A stretch of 14,649 bases of DNA. Origin: JANPJV01 sp031425695 (GTDB lineage: Bacteria > Pseudomonadota > Gammaproteobacteria > Xanthomonadales > SZUA-5). This document shows positions 6,589 to 12,328 of this stretch, piece by piece; positions within the stretch are counted from its first letter, which is position 1; every line of letters begins with the position of its first letter. The notes beneath the pieces were generated by a model. That model was not told the DNA's origin. It did no database searches and worked only from the letters and a program-made list of their open reading frames with translations. The position numbers and the translations under genes are program-made. Where the stretch lies: positions 1-14,649 of the forward strand of contig JANPJV010000254.1 in assembly GCA_031425695.1 (NCBI GenBank). Direction: 5' to 3'.

Positions 6589-6966
6589 TGCCGCTGGCGG
6601 ATGGCAGCGATCCGAACCTGGGCTAGTTCGACCCGGTGATGGACGGCGCGGACCCGGCATTGGGCTGCTGCGATCGGATTTTGGGCAATCCGTTGCCCAA
6701 CGACGGGCGCCGCCAGCCCAACGACGGAGGCTTTAACCCCAGGGTCGGATGTCGGCGGCCCAAAATTTTGGATCGCGTTGCCCCATCGTCGGGCGGCAGC
6801 GATCCGAGATTGGGCGCACGCAACCCAGCGATGGGCGGCGACGGTCCGTGCTTGGGCGATTCGTCGCCCAACCGCCGACGATTTCGGGCCGACAGCGCGT
6901 CACAGCGGCCCGACAGCGACGACATTGAGCCCAATCGCGGACGCCAGCGGCCCAGTATCGGAACGG
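6589..6966. repeat. Array of about 18 degenerate 21-bp units
   Basis: Cutting the sequence every 21 bases from 6589 gives units built on CC-N6-GG, for example atCCgaacctGGgctagttcg (less its last base), acCCggcattGGgctgctgc and gcaaCCcagcgatGGgcggc. The phase moves by 3 bases near 6778 and then stays constant. Typical units contain GCCCAA or TTGGGC, so the array looks alike on both strands. Both strands are open, reading [DN]-P-x-[LIVM]-G-x-x (plus) or P-x-L-G-x-x-x (minus). Definition fades after about 6882. It ends shortly before the WYL regulator gene. It has no spacers and is not a CRISPR. Confidence 0.7.
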
Positions 6967-7096
6967 GGCAACGGTCGGGCCGTGTCAATCCGATGACGCC
7001 GATCGCGCGCGGCCCAAACCCGCCAGCCAATTGCCGAGCATCGGACACGCGAGCAGCATCACCGCATCAGCACTGTCGCATGGAAACACCCGGCCC

Positions 7097-8128
7097 ATGG
7101 ATCGCACCGAACGTGTCGCCCTGCTGCACGGTCTGCTCACCCACCACCGCTACGGCTTGCCCAATGAACGGCTGATGCGGGAAGCGGGATGCTCGCGGAC
7201 CACGCTGTATCGGGACCTCAGCTTCATGCGCGATACGCTGGGCGCGCCGCTGGAGCACGAGGGCGATCCCTCTCGGATTTGGCGCTACGTAGGCGGCGGA
7301 TCCGTTGGCTTCCAGCTTCCCGGCGTGTGGCTCAGCGCCGACGAACTCTACGCACTGATGCTCGCGCAACAGGTGCTCCAGCGCAGCGGCGGCGGCCTGC
7401 TCGGGCAGGCGCTGGGACCGCTGCAGCCGCGCATCCACAAGCTGCTGGGCGACCGGGCGCACCGCCTCGATCGACTGCGGGTGCTGCGGGCGCAAGCGCG
7501 GCCCGGAAACCCGAGCGTGTTTCGCATCGTCACTGAGTCGGTGCTGGATGCCCGCCAGTTGCGCTTTGTCTATGAGGCCCGGTCGACCGCCCAGGAGAGT
7601 GAGCGCGTGGTTTCACCGCAACGGCTGACCCATCACCGCGACAACTGGTACCTGGACGCGTGGGGTGAGTCGGCGCGCGAGGATGCGCAGCATCCTGCGC
7701 CGACGACCGCCCGAGGCTATGCCGAGGGCCGGACCGCCGCCCGATCGAGCCTGCGTCGGTTCGCGCTGGACCGCATCAAGCAGCCGCAGCTTTGCGCCGA
7801 GACCTCGATCGACATCCCCGTCGACGAGCTCGATTCAATCTTCGAAGCCGGGTACGGCATCTTCGCCGGTCCGGCCGTCGCGACCGCCGTGATCCGCTTC
7901 ACCCCACACGCCACCCGCTGGATCGCCGACGAAGTCTGGCACCCCGCACAGCGGCAAACCGTCCTCCCCGACGGCTCCCTCGAGCTCACCCTACCCTACG
8001 CCAATCCGCGCGAGCTGCTGATGGACGTGCAGCGCTACGGCGCGGATGCGAAAGTGATCAGTCCCGTGGAGTTGAGGGTGCAGATGCGGGAGATGCTGGT
8101 GGCGGCGTTGGAGCAGTATCCGGTGTAG
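7097..8128 (+). CDS. WYL-domain transcription regulator (DeoR/YafY type)
   Basis: WYL proteins are HTH regulators whose WYL domain senses a ligand, often a nucleotide or nucleic acid; several control CRISPR, BREX or CBASS loci. In this 343-residue protein, residues about 20-50 form the winged HTH (NERLMREAGCSRTTLYRDL), 80-115 a helical linker, and about 140-235 the WYL domain with the signature DNWYLDAW at 182-189. The end (about 236-343) fits the WCX extension. Between WYLDAWGE and the expected RxFALDRI there is an insert of roughly 25 Ala/Pro/Arg-rich residues. ATG 7097 is chosen because the HTH starts right after it. An upstream in-frame ATG at 7031 would add 22 residues from the end of the repeat region. 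The ribosome binding site is weak (GGAAA). The targets are unknown; the adjacent 21-bp array is a natural candidate. Confidence 0.88.
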   Translation: MDRTERVALLHGLLTHHRYGLPNERLMREAGCSRTTLYRDLSFMRDTLGAPLEHEGDPSRIWRYVGGGSVGFQLPGVWLSADELYALMLAQQVLQRSGGGLLGQALGPLQPRIHKLLGDRAHRLDRLRVLRAQARPGNPSVFRIVTESVLDARQLRFVYEARSTAQESERVVSPQRLTHHRDNWYLDAWGESAREDAQHPAPTTARGYAEGRTAARSSLRRFALDRIKQPQLCAETSIDIPVDELDSIFEAGYGIFAGPAVATAVIRFTPHATRWIADEVWHPAQRQTVLPDGSLELTLPYANPRELLMDVQRYGADAKVISPVELRVQMREMLVAALEQYPV

Positions 8129-8138
8129 GGCGCTGCCG

Positions 8139-8168
8139 CCATTCGTCTGCTAGTGCGAAGACGAGTGG
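8139..8168. terminator. Imperfect inverted repeat between convergent genes
   Basis: CCATTCGTCT (8139-8148) and AGACGAGTGG (8159-8168) pair at 9 of 10 positions around a 10-base loop. It lies in the 69-bp gap between the convergent WYL and AbiEi genes, where a shared terminator is expected. No clear T-run follows on either strand, so intrinsic termination is uncertain. Confidence 0.35.
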
Positions 8169-8197
8169 TACCCATCGCGCGGGTCAACTGCCAAGAC

Positions 8198-8803
8198 CTA
8201 CACGGTCGCTTCGACATACGGTCGAATCAAAGCAGCCACGCGATCGACCTGCGCGTAGCGCCACAGCTCATCCATGCTCAGCTTGCGCGCGCGCCAAGCC
8301 TCGCGCAGGGCCTCCAGCGCGACATCCAGACCGATCTTGTTGCGGTACTTGAAGCAATCTGACACGGTCTTCGCCACGTTGTAGACGCGAAGCTGCACGC
8401 GATTACGCTCGATGGTCTCGATTCCGGCCGAGTAAGCCTCATCCGACATCTGGATCATCCGAATCGGGGGCCACGCCACCCGCGGTACGTGGCTACCACG
8501 CGGCATCGAGATCCAGACCTGCCGAGGCAATTGCGTTGTCAGCTCGTGGAACTGCAGGGACGTGAGCAGGCAAAAAACCGCCTGCGGCGCCCGCAGTGCT
8601 ACCGTGACCATCGACTCGCGTTCCGCGAAATCCGCGTCTGGACGCCGGTACAGGCCACGTCCGAACTTCTCGAGCAAGCCTGCCGCAGTCATGCGCGTCA
8701 GAACGATGCGCGGCACGCCGATGGCGTCGAGATTGCTGGGCCGCAGCACACCATTCTGCCCGAGCAGATCAAGCACGCGTTGTTTGTGGGAAACGGCCAG
8801 CAT
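8198..8803 (-). CDS. AbiEi-family antitoxin/transcription repressor without toxin partner
   Basis: AbiEi is the antitoxin and autorepressor of type IV AbiE systems; the partner AbiEii is a nucleotidyltransferase toxin normally encoded directly downstream, often overlapping. Of 201 residues, about 5-55 form a winged helix ending in GLLEKFGRGLYRRPDAD. The middle has AVFCLLTSLQFHELTTQLP and QVWISMPRGSHVPRV. The C-terminal part contains the family-typical AKTVSDCFKYRNKIGLDVAL, then EALREAWRARKLSMDEL. The length is normal for the family. ATG 8803 fits the family start; GTG 8809 is possible, and neither has a clear ribosome binding site. Only 69 bp separate its stop from the convergent WYL gene, so no AbiEii can follow. 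It may be an orphan remnant or a co-opted regulator. Confidence 0.85.
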   Translation of the reverse strand: MLAVSHKQRVLDLLGQNGVLRPSNLDAIGVPRIVLTRMTAAGLLEKFGRGLYRRPDADFAERESMVTVALRAPQAVFCLLTSLQFHELTTQLPRQVWISMPRGSHVPRVAWPPIRMIQMSDEAYSAGIETIERNRVQLRVYNVAKTVSDCFKYRNKIGLDVALEALREAWRARKLSMDELWRYAQVDRVAALIRPYVEATV

Positions 8804-8814
8804 CGGCACAGGAC

Positions 8815-8860
8815 GTTACTTTTATTCGTACATCGCAATTATCTGACGAATGAAAGTAAC
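8815..8860 (-). promoter_or_regulatory. Probable AbiEi operator: 15-bp inverted repeat overlapping the promoter
   Basis: GTTACTTTTATTCGT (8815-8829) and ACGAATGAAAGTAAC (8846-8860) are inverted copies with one mismatch, separated by 16 bases; arm centres are 31 bases apart, about three helical turns. On the minus strand a -10-like GATAAT (8839-8844) lies between the arms. The site ends 12 bases before the ATG at 8803. Known AbiEi proteins repress their own operon through paired inverted repeats, so this placement fits autorepression. Confidence 0.7.
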
Positions 8861-9020
8861 AAGGCTCTCTCCGCTCCTAGCTAGTCGTACCTCCCGACGT
8901 TGGTTTCCCCTTGGGGCCGGCAGAACGGGCGGCAACTTATCGATGCCGCAAGGCGCTTAGCCGAACAACGATTCGATCATCCGCTCGCGCGAAAGCAAAG
9001 GCGCCCCTGCCAGTCCGCGC

Positions 9021-9038
9021 GGCTGGGAGACTAGGATT
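9021..9038 (-). repeat. Second copy of tRNA 3' end (attachment-site remnant)
   Basis: GGCTGGGAGACTAGGATT is identical to 9185-9202, in direct orientation 164 bp away. There it belongs to the acceptor and T-arm 3' strand of a tRNA. This copy stops within the T-loop and lacks the encoded CCA (cgg in place of tgg). It looks like the scar of an earlier integration or a secondary attachment site. Confidence 0.6.
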
Positions 9039-9039
9039 G

Positions 9040-9060
9040 CCAAGGCCATCCTGGCCTTGG
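9040..9060. other. Perfect 21-base palindrome/hairpin
   Basis: CCAAGGCCA and TGGCCTTGG form a perfect 9-bp stem with a 3-base loop. It lies one base after the short tRNA-end copy. No T-run follows on either strand. It may be a protein-binding site or a remnant of a transposable end. Confidence 0.45.
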
Positions 9061-9152
9061 CCCTGCGGGCTCGCATTCGCTCGCGCTCTCCGGGCATCCT
9101 GCCCTTCGAGTCGAACCTGTCTAGCTTCTCATCCCAGTCACCCGGCCAACAA

Positions 9153-9179
9153 AAAAGCCGCCCTTTCGGGGCGGCTTTT
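9153..9179. terminator. Bidirectional intrinsic terminator
   Basis: AAAAGCCGCCC, a 5-base loop (TTTCG), and GGGCGGCTTTT give an 11-bp stem with A/T tracts on both sides. It lies 4 bases beyond the tRNA 3' end on the minus strand, as expected for a host tRNA terminator left on the chromosomal side of an integration. Confidence 0.85.
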
Positions 9180-9183
9180 GTGT

Positions 9184-9227
9184 TGGCTGGGAGACTAGGA
9201 TTCGAACCTAGATAAACGGAGTCAGAG
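9184..9227 (-). tRNA. Partial tRNA (3' half, probably Gln-CTG) = putative attachment site
   Basis: On the minus strand the sequence reads anticodon loop CTCTGAC, stem TCCGT, variable TTAT, T-arm CTAGG-TTCGAAT-CCTAG, acceptor TCTCCCA, then G and CCA. An A72-G73 end and a CTG anticodon point to tRNA-Gln. The bases 5' of the loop do not give the needed ACGGA stem strand or a D-arm, so this is not a complete tRNA. A 3' half next to a tyrosine integrase is the usual mark of tRNA-targeted integration. The intact, restored tRNA should lie at the far end of the element, outside the window. Confidence 0.65.
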
Positions 9228-9322
9228 TCTCTATTTTGCCGACAGTTCCAGACTGAACAAGTCAGAGTCAGACGGACCGTTAGGCGTAAGTATCTGTTTC
9301 TGCGTACTGTTTCGATAGTGTT

Positions 9323-9377
9323 TGTCGCGCCGTGTCGCGCCCTGTAGTTTCCTGAGACGCGCCCATAGACGCGCCCA
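9323..9377. repeat. Four GWCGCGCC repeats before the integrase gene
   Basis: GTCGCGCC occurs at 9324-9331 and 9334-9341, GACGCGCC at 9356-9363 and 9368-9375. The last pair is part of an 11-bp direct repeat AGACGCGCCCA (9355-9365 and 9367-9377). Spacings are 10, 22 and 12. In addition GTCAGAGTC occurs at 9221-9229 and 9261-9269. Such short repeats beside an attachment site fit integrase arm sites or regulation of the integrase gene. Confidence 0.45.
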
Positions 9378-9389
9378 AGGGGACAGAGC

Positions 9390-10694
9390 ATGCCGACAAT
9401 CAAGCCAACCCATACCGCGATCGCATCGCCACGCGCACCCGGACGCTACAAGATCGAGGGCCGCGAGTGCCTGTATCTGCGCGTGCGCGAGTCAGGCGCG
9501 AAGACGTGGGAGATCCGGAGCGATGCCGGAGGGGTGCGTCGATACAAGACACTTGGGAGCGTCGAGAAAGTCCCGTTCGATGAGGCGAAGCGGGTCTATG
9601 AGGATCTGATGCGCGAGCAGGCATCCGGCGCCAACGTCATCGACGCGCAGCGGGAGAGCGAACGCGCTGCTGAGCTGGCCGTCATTGCTGCCAGCCAAGC
9701 CGCCGCCGCGGAGCGCCTGGCCGCCGAGCAAGCGGACCTCCTGCGTCCAACGGTCGGCACCATCGCGAAGAAGTACCTAGGCGTGTTCGTTGCGGAGAAG
9801 CGCCGCGCGCAGGGAAAGAAGCGATCGGCGCCCGAGGACAAGCGCATCTATGCGCGCCACGTGGGACCCGCACTCGGATTATCGAAGCTGGATTCACTGC
9901 GCACGAAGCACATCGCGGCCATGCGCGACGGCATCGAGTCGGATTCTGAGCAGCGCAAGGCGATTGCCCTGATACGCGCCCTGCTCTCCCAGGCGATGAG
10001 CGACGGCTTGATAGAGAGCAATCCGGCCTTGGGTATCAAGTCGAGCCCGTCGACCGCACGCACGCGCGTCCTGACTGATGCCGAGATCCGGGCGTTATGG
10101 AAGGTCGAGAAAATAGACGGCGTGCGACCTGGCATGCTGGCCACGATCAAGGTGCAGTTGCTCACGGCGCAGCGTGCCGGCGAAGTCCTGGCCATGCGCT
10201 GGACCGACGTAGACAAAGACGCGCTCACCTGGACCATTCCCAAAGAGATCGCCAAGAACGGGCGCCGGCATGTCGTGCCGCTGGTGCCCGAATGCTGGGC
10301 GCTGATCGACGCACAGGAGCGCCTGGCCGACCTGGTGTTTCCGCCACACCGGGCAAAGGGCCGATCGAGCACGGCCGCCTATGGGACGGTCCTACAGCGC
10401 GTGCGCGAGGCGTTGAACGTGGAGCTGCGCGAGGCCGGCGCCATTGAGCTCGGCGAGTTCACATCGCATGACCTACGCCGCACCGCTGCCACGCGCATGG
10501 CTGGGCTTGGCGTGCTGCCGCATGTGATCGAGGCGGTTCTAAATCACAGTAGCGGCATCGTGAGCGGCATTGCGGCGGTGTACAACTTGGAGAGTTATTT
10601 GGCTGAGAAGCGCGCGGCGCTCTCGGCTTGGTCTGCAGCTTGCGTCGCGATCGGTTCGACCGGCATTGAATCGGCATCTGGGACAGAACCATAG
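9390..10694 (+). CDS. int: Tyrosine recombinase integrase
   Basis: It catalyses site-specific integration and excision at the tRNA attachment site. The 434-residue protein has an N-terminal beta-rich DUF4102-like arm-binding domain (about 10-75; RYKIEGRECLYLRVRESGAK), a long Ala/Glu-rich helical linker (about 80-118), a core-binding SAM-like domain (about 120-215) and a catalytic domain (about 225-410). Catalytic residues visible are Arg262 in LLTAQRAGE, a probable Lys289 in AKNGRRHVVPL, His360/Arg363 in SHDLRRT, His386 in LNHSSG and the nucleophile Tyr398 in AAVYNLESYL. All are in the expected order, so it looks functional. AAGGGGA lies about 6 bases before the ATG. It is 162 bp from the tRNA half-site. 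Its last 100 bases overlap, antisense, the 3' end of the RHH gene. Confidence 0.95.
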   Translation: MPTIKPTHTAIASPRAPGRYKIEGRECLYLRVRESGAKTWEIRSDAGGVRRYKTLGSVEKVPFDEAKRVYEDLMREQASGANVIDAQRESERAAELAVIAASQAAAAERLAAEQADLLRPTVGTIAKKYLGVFVAEKRRAQGKKRSAPEDKRIYARHVGPALGLSKLDSLRTKHIAAMRDGIESDSEQRKAIALIRALLSQAMSDGLIESNPALGIKSSPSTARTRVLTDAEIRALWKVEKIDGVRPGMLATIKVQLLTAQRAGEVLAMRWTDVDKDALTWTIPKEIAKNGRRHVVPLVPECWALIDAQERLADLVFPPHRAKGRSSTAAYGTVLQRVREALNVELREAGAIELGEFTSHDLRRTAATRMAGLGVLPHVIEAVLNHSSGIVSGIAAVYNLESYLAEKRAALSAWSAACVAIGSTGIESASGTEP

Positions 10695-11356
10695 GGCGGC
10701 AGCGGTGGCGCTTCTGGTTCGAAACTAAAATCATCACCAAACCTTTCTTTGGCCTTCCAATAAGTCTTGTCTATCAAGTCTTCAAGTGAAAGTTGCCGGT
10801 CGTTGAAGTCTCTGAAAAGGAAATAGTAGAGCCCGCAAGCCGAAAGCAATGGCATCCCGTTGCGGCGTGTCATTTTTGGTTCGAATCGAAGTTCCTCGGC
10901 GTCAGCGAGAAGCTTAGGCCAAATGGTCTCGATCAATTTCAGCCACTTGATTCGTAATCCTCCAAGAGACCTAAGGCGCTCACGCTCTTCTTCGCTTCCT
11001 GTCTCAATTTTCCAAAGTGCTTCTTCTTTGGAGATCTCGACAAGATTGCACGCGTGGCGAACGTCAAACGGCACCAGTGCAGGATCCATCTTCCAGAGAT
11101 AGCGAAGGCGCTGCCATTCAGTCGGCTCTCTCCAAGCAATCTCGACGACGTCTGCGAGAGTGCGCGAGAGCTTGAGCTTCACCGACTGGAGCGAAGTCTT
11201 CAGCCCCCACTCGATCACCTGTGACATTGATCGACCCTGCAAGCGCGCGAGCGTCTCAAGCCCGAACCGAAGCTTTGGCGCAAGCCGCAGGCTGAACTGC
11301 TCAGCTTTCTCGCCTGCCGGCTTCTTGGGGCGCCCACCCTTCCTTGTAGTGCTCAT
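10595..11356 (-). CDS. Ribbon-helix-helix DNA-binding domain protein of the element
   Basis: Residues 1-17 are basic (KGGRPKKPAG). A beta strand FSLRLAPKL at 21-29 and two helices to about 57 (FGLETLARLQGRSMSQVIEWGLK) form a CopG/Arc-like ribbon-helix-helix. The remaining 190 residues are helical and Trp-rich (EIAWREPTEWQRLRYLW, LRIKWLKLIETIWPKLL) and unrecognised; the tail is acidic and Pro-rich. Total 253 residues. It is transcribed opposite to all other genes of the element, and its promoter region is shared with the HTH gene at 11476. A repressor or copy-control role is therefore likely but inferred. The 3' 100 bases overlap the integrase gene. The ribosome binding site is weak. It is less GC-rich than the neighbouring element genes. 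Confidence 0.72.
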   Translation of the reverse strand: MSTTRKGGRPKKPAGEKAEQFSLRLAPKLRFGLETLARLQGRSMSQVIEWGLKTSLQSVKLKLSRTLADVVEIAWREPTEWQRLRYLWKMDPALVPFDVRHACNLVEISKEEALWKIETGSEEERERLRSLGGLRIKWLKLIETIWPKLLADAEELRFEPKMTRRNGMPLLSACGLYYFLFRDFNDRQLSLEDLIDKTYWKAKERFGDDFSFEPEAPPLPPYGSVPDADSMPVEPIATQAADQAESAARFSAK

Positions 11357-11378
11357 GTTGGCTCGTTTTAGTGTTTCC

Positions 11379-11426
11379 GTACTGTACTAAACACGCTTGC
11401 AAAGTATCAAGGCGTTCGGTACTGTA
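11379..11426. promoter_or_regulatory. Divergent control region with GTACTGTA direct repeats
   Basis: GTACTGTA occurs at 11379-11386 and 11419-11426, exactly 40 bp apart. For the rightward gene TTGCAA (11397-11402) and TACTGT (11420-11425) are a plausible -35/-10 pair with 17-base spacing. For the leftward RHH gene TTGATA (11405-11410 on the minus strand) could be a -35. TTTAGT...ACTAAA also forms a short inverted repeat around 11367-11390. RHH proteins usually bind short repeats of this kind. Confidence 0.45.
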
Positions 11427-11432
11427 TGTCGT

Positions 11433-11452
11433 GTTTCGGTGTACACCGAAAC
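11433..11452. promoter_or_regulatory. 20-bp perfect palindrome, probable operator
   Basis: GTTTCGGTGTACACCGAAAC is perfectly self-complementary without a spacer. It lies 7 bases beyond the candidate -10 and 23 bases before the ATG at 11476, so it would cover the transcription start and leader. This fits a repressor operator of the rightward operon. Confidence 0.65.
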
Positions 11453-11475
11453 CATCTAAACGACGAGGAGACAAC

Positions 11476-11688
11476 ATGGGCACCGAAGCGCAACCAGCCG
11501 AGGGGCGGAAGGCGTACACGATCACCGAGGCGATGCAGCTGATCGGCCGCAACCGTCAGGCCGGCTATCAGCTGATGAAGGAGAAAAAGTTGGCCACTTT
11601 TCGCAGTGGCCGGCGCCGCATGGTTTCGGCGCGCGCGCTCCAGGACTACCTGGATCAGGCCGAAGCGTCTGAAAAGCAGGCGGCATGA
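11476..11688 (+). CDS. Excisionase-like helix-turn-helix protein
   Basis: A 70-residue protein with a MerR-like HTH (HTH_17/excisionase family): AYTITEAMQLIGRNRQAGYQ, then LMKEKKLATFRSGRRRMVSA, then RALQDYLDQAE. The first segment is the HTH, FRSGRRRMV the wing, and the rest a terminal helix. Such proteins act as Xis factors or small regulators in prophages and islands. The start at 11476 is set by GAGGAG five bases upstream (11465-11470), although the frame is open further upstream through the operator. It is the first gene of the rightward operon. Its stop overlaps the start of a 22-codon frame (ATGA, 11685-11688). Confidence 0.82.
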   Translation: MGTEAQPAEGRKAYTITEAMQLIGRNRQAGYQLMKEKKLATFRSGRRRMVSARALQDYLDQAEASEKQAA

Positions 11689-11753
11689 GCCCCAACCCCG
11701 GAAACGACGAAGGCCCGAACGCTTACGCGAACGAGCCTCCGTGTAGCAACTGA
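11685..11753 (+). CDS. Possible 22-residue mini-gene or leader peptide
   Basis: An ATG overlapping the stop of the HTH gene (ATGA) opens a frame for M-S-P-N-P-G-N-D-E-G-P-N-A-Y-A-N-E-P-P-C-S-N, ending in TGA at 11751-11753. The 4-base overlap is the same coupling used by most genes downstream. The stop sits in the left arm of a perfect hairpin, so translation of the frame would disrupt that hairpin. It could be a leader peptide or chance. Confidence 0.3.
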   Translation: MSPNPGNDEGPNAYANEPPCSN

Positions 11754-11769
11754 CGGTTCCAGCCGTCAG
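11750..11769 (+). other. Hairpin overlapping the mini-gene stop
   Basis: CTGACGG-TTCCAG-CCGTCAG is a perfect 7-bp stem with a 6-base loop and no T-run after it. It lies 31 bases before the next start codon and may pause transcription or act with the mini-gene. Confidence 0.45.
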
Positions 11770-11800
11770 CCACTCAGTCCACAACCGCTAGGAAATGAAC

Positions 11801-12328
11801 ATGAAACAGATTACCACCAGCACCCGTGACGACACCATAACGCCCGGTCTAGCCGAGGCCGCCGGCTGCGCATCAGGCGACTGTGACGACGAGGCCAAGC
11901 CGGCCGATGAATTGTTTGTGCCGCAGAAGTTCAACTTCCGCATGCAGCCGCCGCCCGTCGAGCACCTGAGCTTTCTCAGCTACAAGGAAACTCAGGATCT
12001 GCATTTCGATCCGGAGCAGCCCCAGGGCGACAACTACGGCGTGGGCAATCTGATCGGCGTGCACTGCGCTGCTGAGTTCTTTGCATGGTGCCGGTACCAG
12101 GGCTCGCTCGGCACCCACGGCAACGTCAGCCAAGTGATAGAGACAGTGCTCGACGTGCTCGGGACCAACAACGTCAAAGACCCGCGCAGGGGCGCGGCTG
12201 TTGGCTTCCGCGACGTGCTCGTCAATGTCCTGATCGCTGCAGCAAAGACGATTGACGTCGACGGGATCGTCGCTGCCGATCTCGCGCGCACTAAGAAGTT
12301 CTACAACAACGAGGCGTGGCGTCCATGA
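11801..12328 (+). CDS. Uncharacterised element protein, 175 residues
   Basis: Not recognised. The N-terminal 45 residues are polar and probably disordered. From about 46 (VPQKFNFRMQPPPVEHLSFL) the protein looks folded, with DNYGVGNLIGVHCAAEFFAW (about 86-105), a helical VSQVIETVLDVLG segment and a hydrophobic VLVNVLIAAAKTID helix near the end. No enzymatic motif, signal peptide or true membrane segment is evident. ATG 11801 is preferred because AGGA lies 7 bases upstream; ATG 11795 would abut it. The stop overlaps the next start in ATGA. Its place in the early operon suggests a regulatory or replication-accessory role, by context only. Confidence 0.65.
   Translation: MKQITTSTRDDTITPGLAEAAGCASGDCDDEAKPADELFVPQKFNFRMQPPPVEHLSFLSYKETQDLHFDPEQPQGDNYGVGNLIGVHCAAEFFAWCRYQGSLGTHGNVSQVIETVLDVLGTNNVKDPRRGAAVGFRDVLVNVLIAAAKTIDVDGIVAADLARTKKFYNNEAWRP

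Larger units (their letters stand above)
8861..9389. other. Gene-free stretch holding attachment-site remnants, a terminator and repeats
   Basis: I see no credible gene here. Minus-strand frames spanning it run through a terminator and tRNA sequence. It holds, in order: unassigned sequence to 9020, an 18-bp copy of a tRNA 3' end, a 21-base palindrome, unassigned sequence, a bidirectional terminator, a tRNA 3' half, and then the presumed integrase-side attachment region with short repeats. Confidence 0.6.

Noticed and set aside
6589..6966. CRISPR array
   Set aside because: Units are contiguous and degenerate, with no alternation of identical repeats and unique spacers, and no cas genes are present.
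6623..7175. Long open frames on both strands over the 21-bp array (179 and 141 codons) as genes
   Set aside because: Both arise from a GC-rich 21-base period that contains no stops, and neither has a ribosome binding site. A decayed repeat-protein gene is still possible and is kept as a finding, not annotated as a gene.
8129..8197. An AbiEii toxin gene or remnant after AbiEi
   Set aside because: Only 69 bp are available before the convergent WYL stop, and no nucleotidyltransferase sequence is visible there in any frame.
9184..9270. A complete tRNA gene
   Set aside because: The 3' half folds, but the sequence 5' of the anticodon loop gives neither the matching anticodon stem nor a D-arm or 5' acceptor strand (TGGGAGA).
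8957..9403. A 148-codon minus-strand open frame
   Set aside because: It runs through the integrase leader, the tRNA half-site, a strong terminator and the second tRNA copy, so it cannot be a natural gene.
10860..11390. Plus-strand frames opposite the RHH gene
   Set aside because: Ser/Arg-rich antisense shadows without ribosome binding sites. The minus frame carries a recognisable RHH domain.
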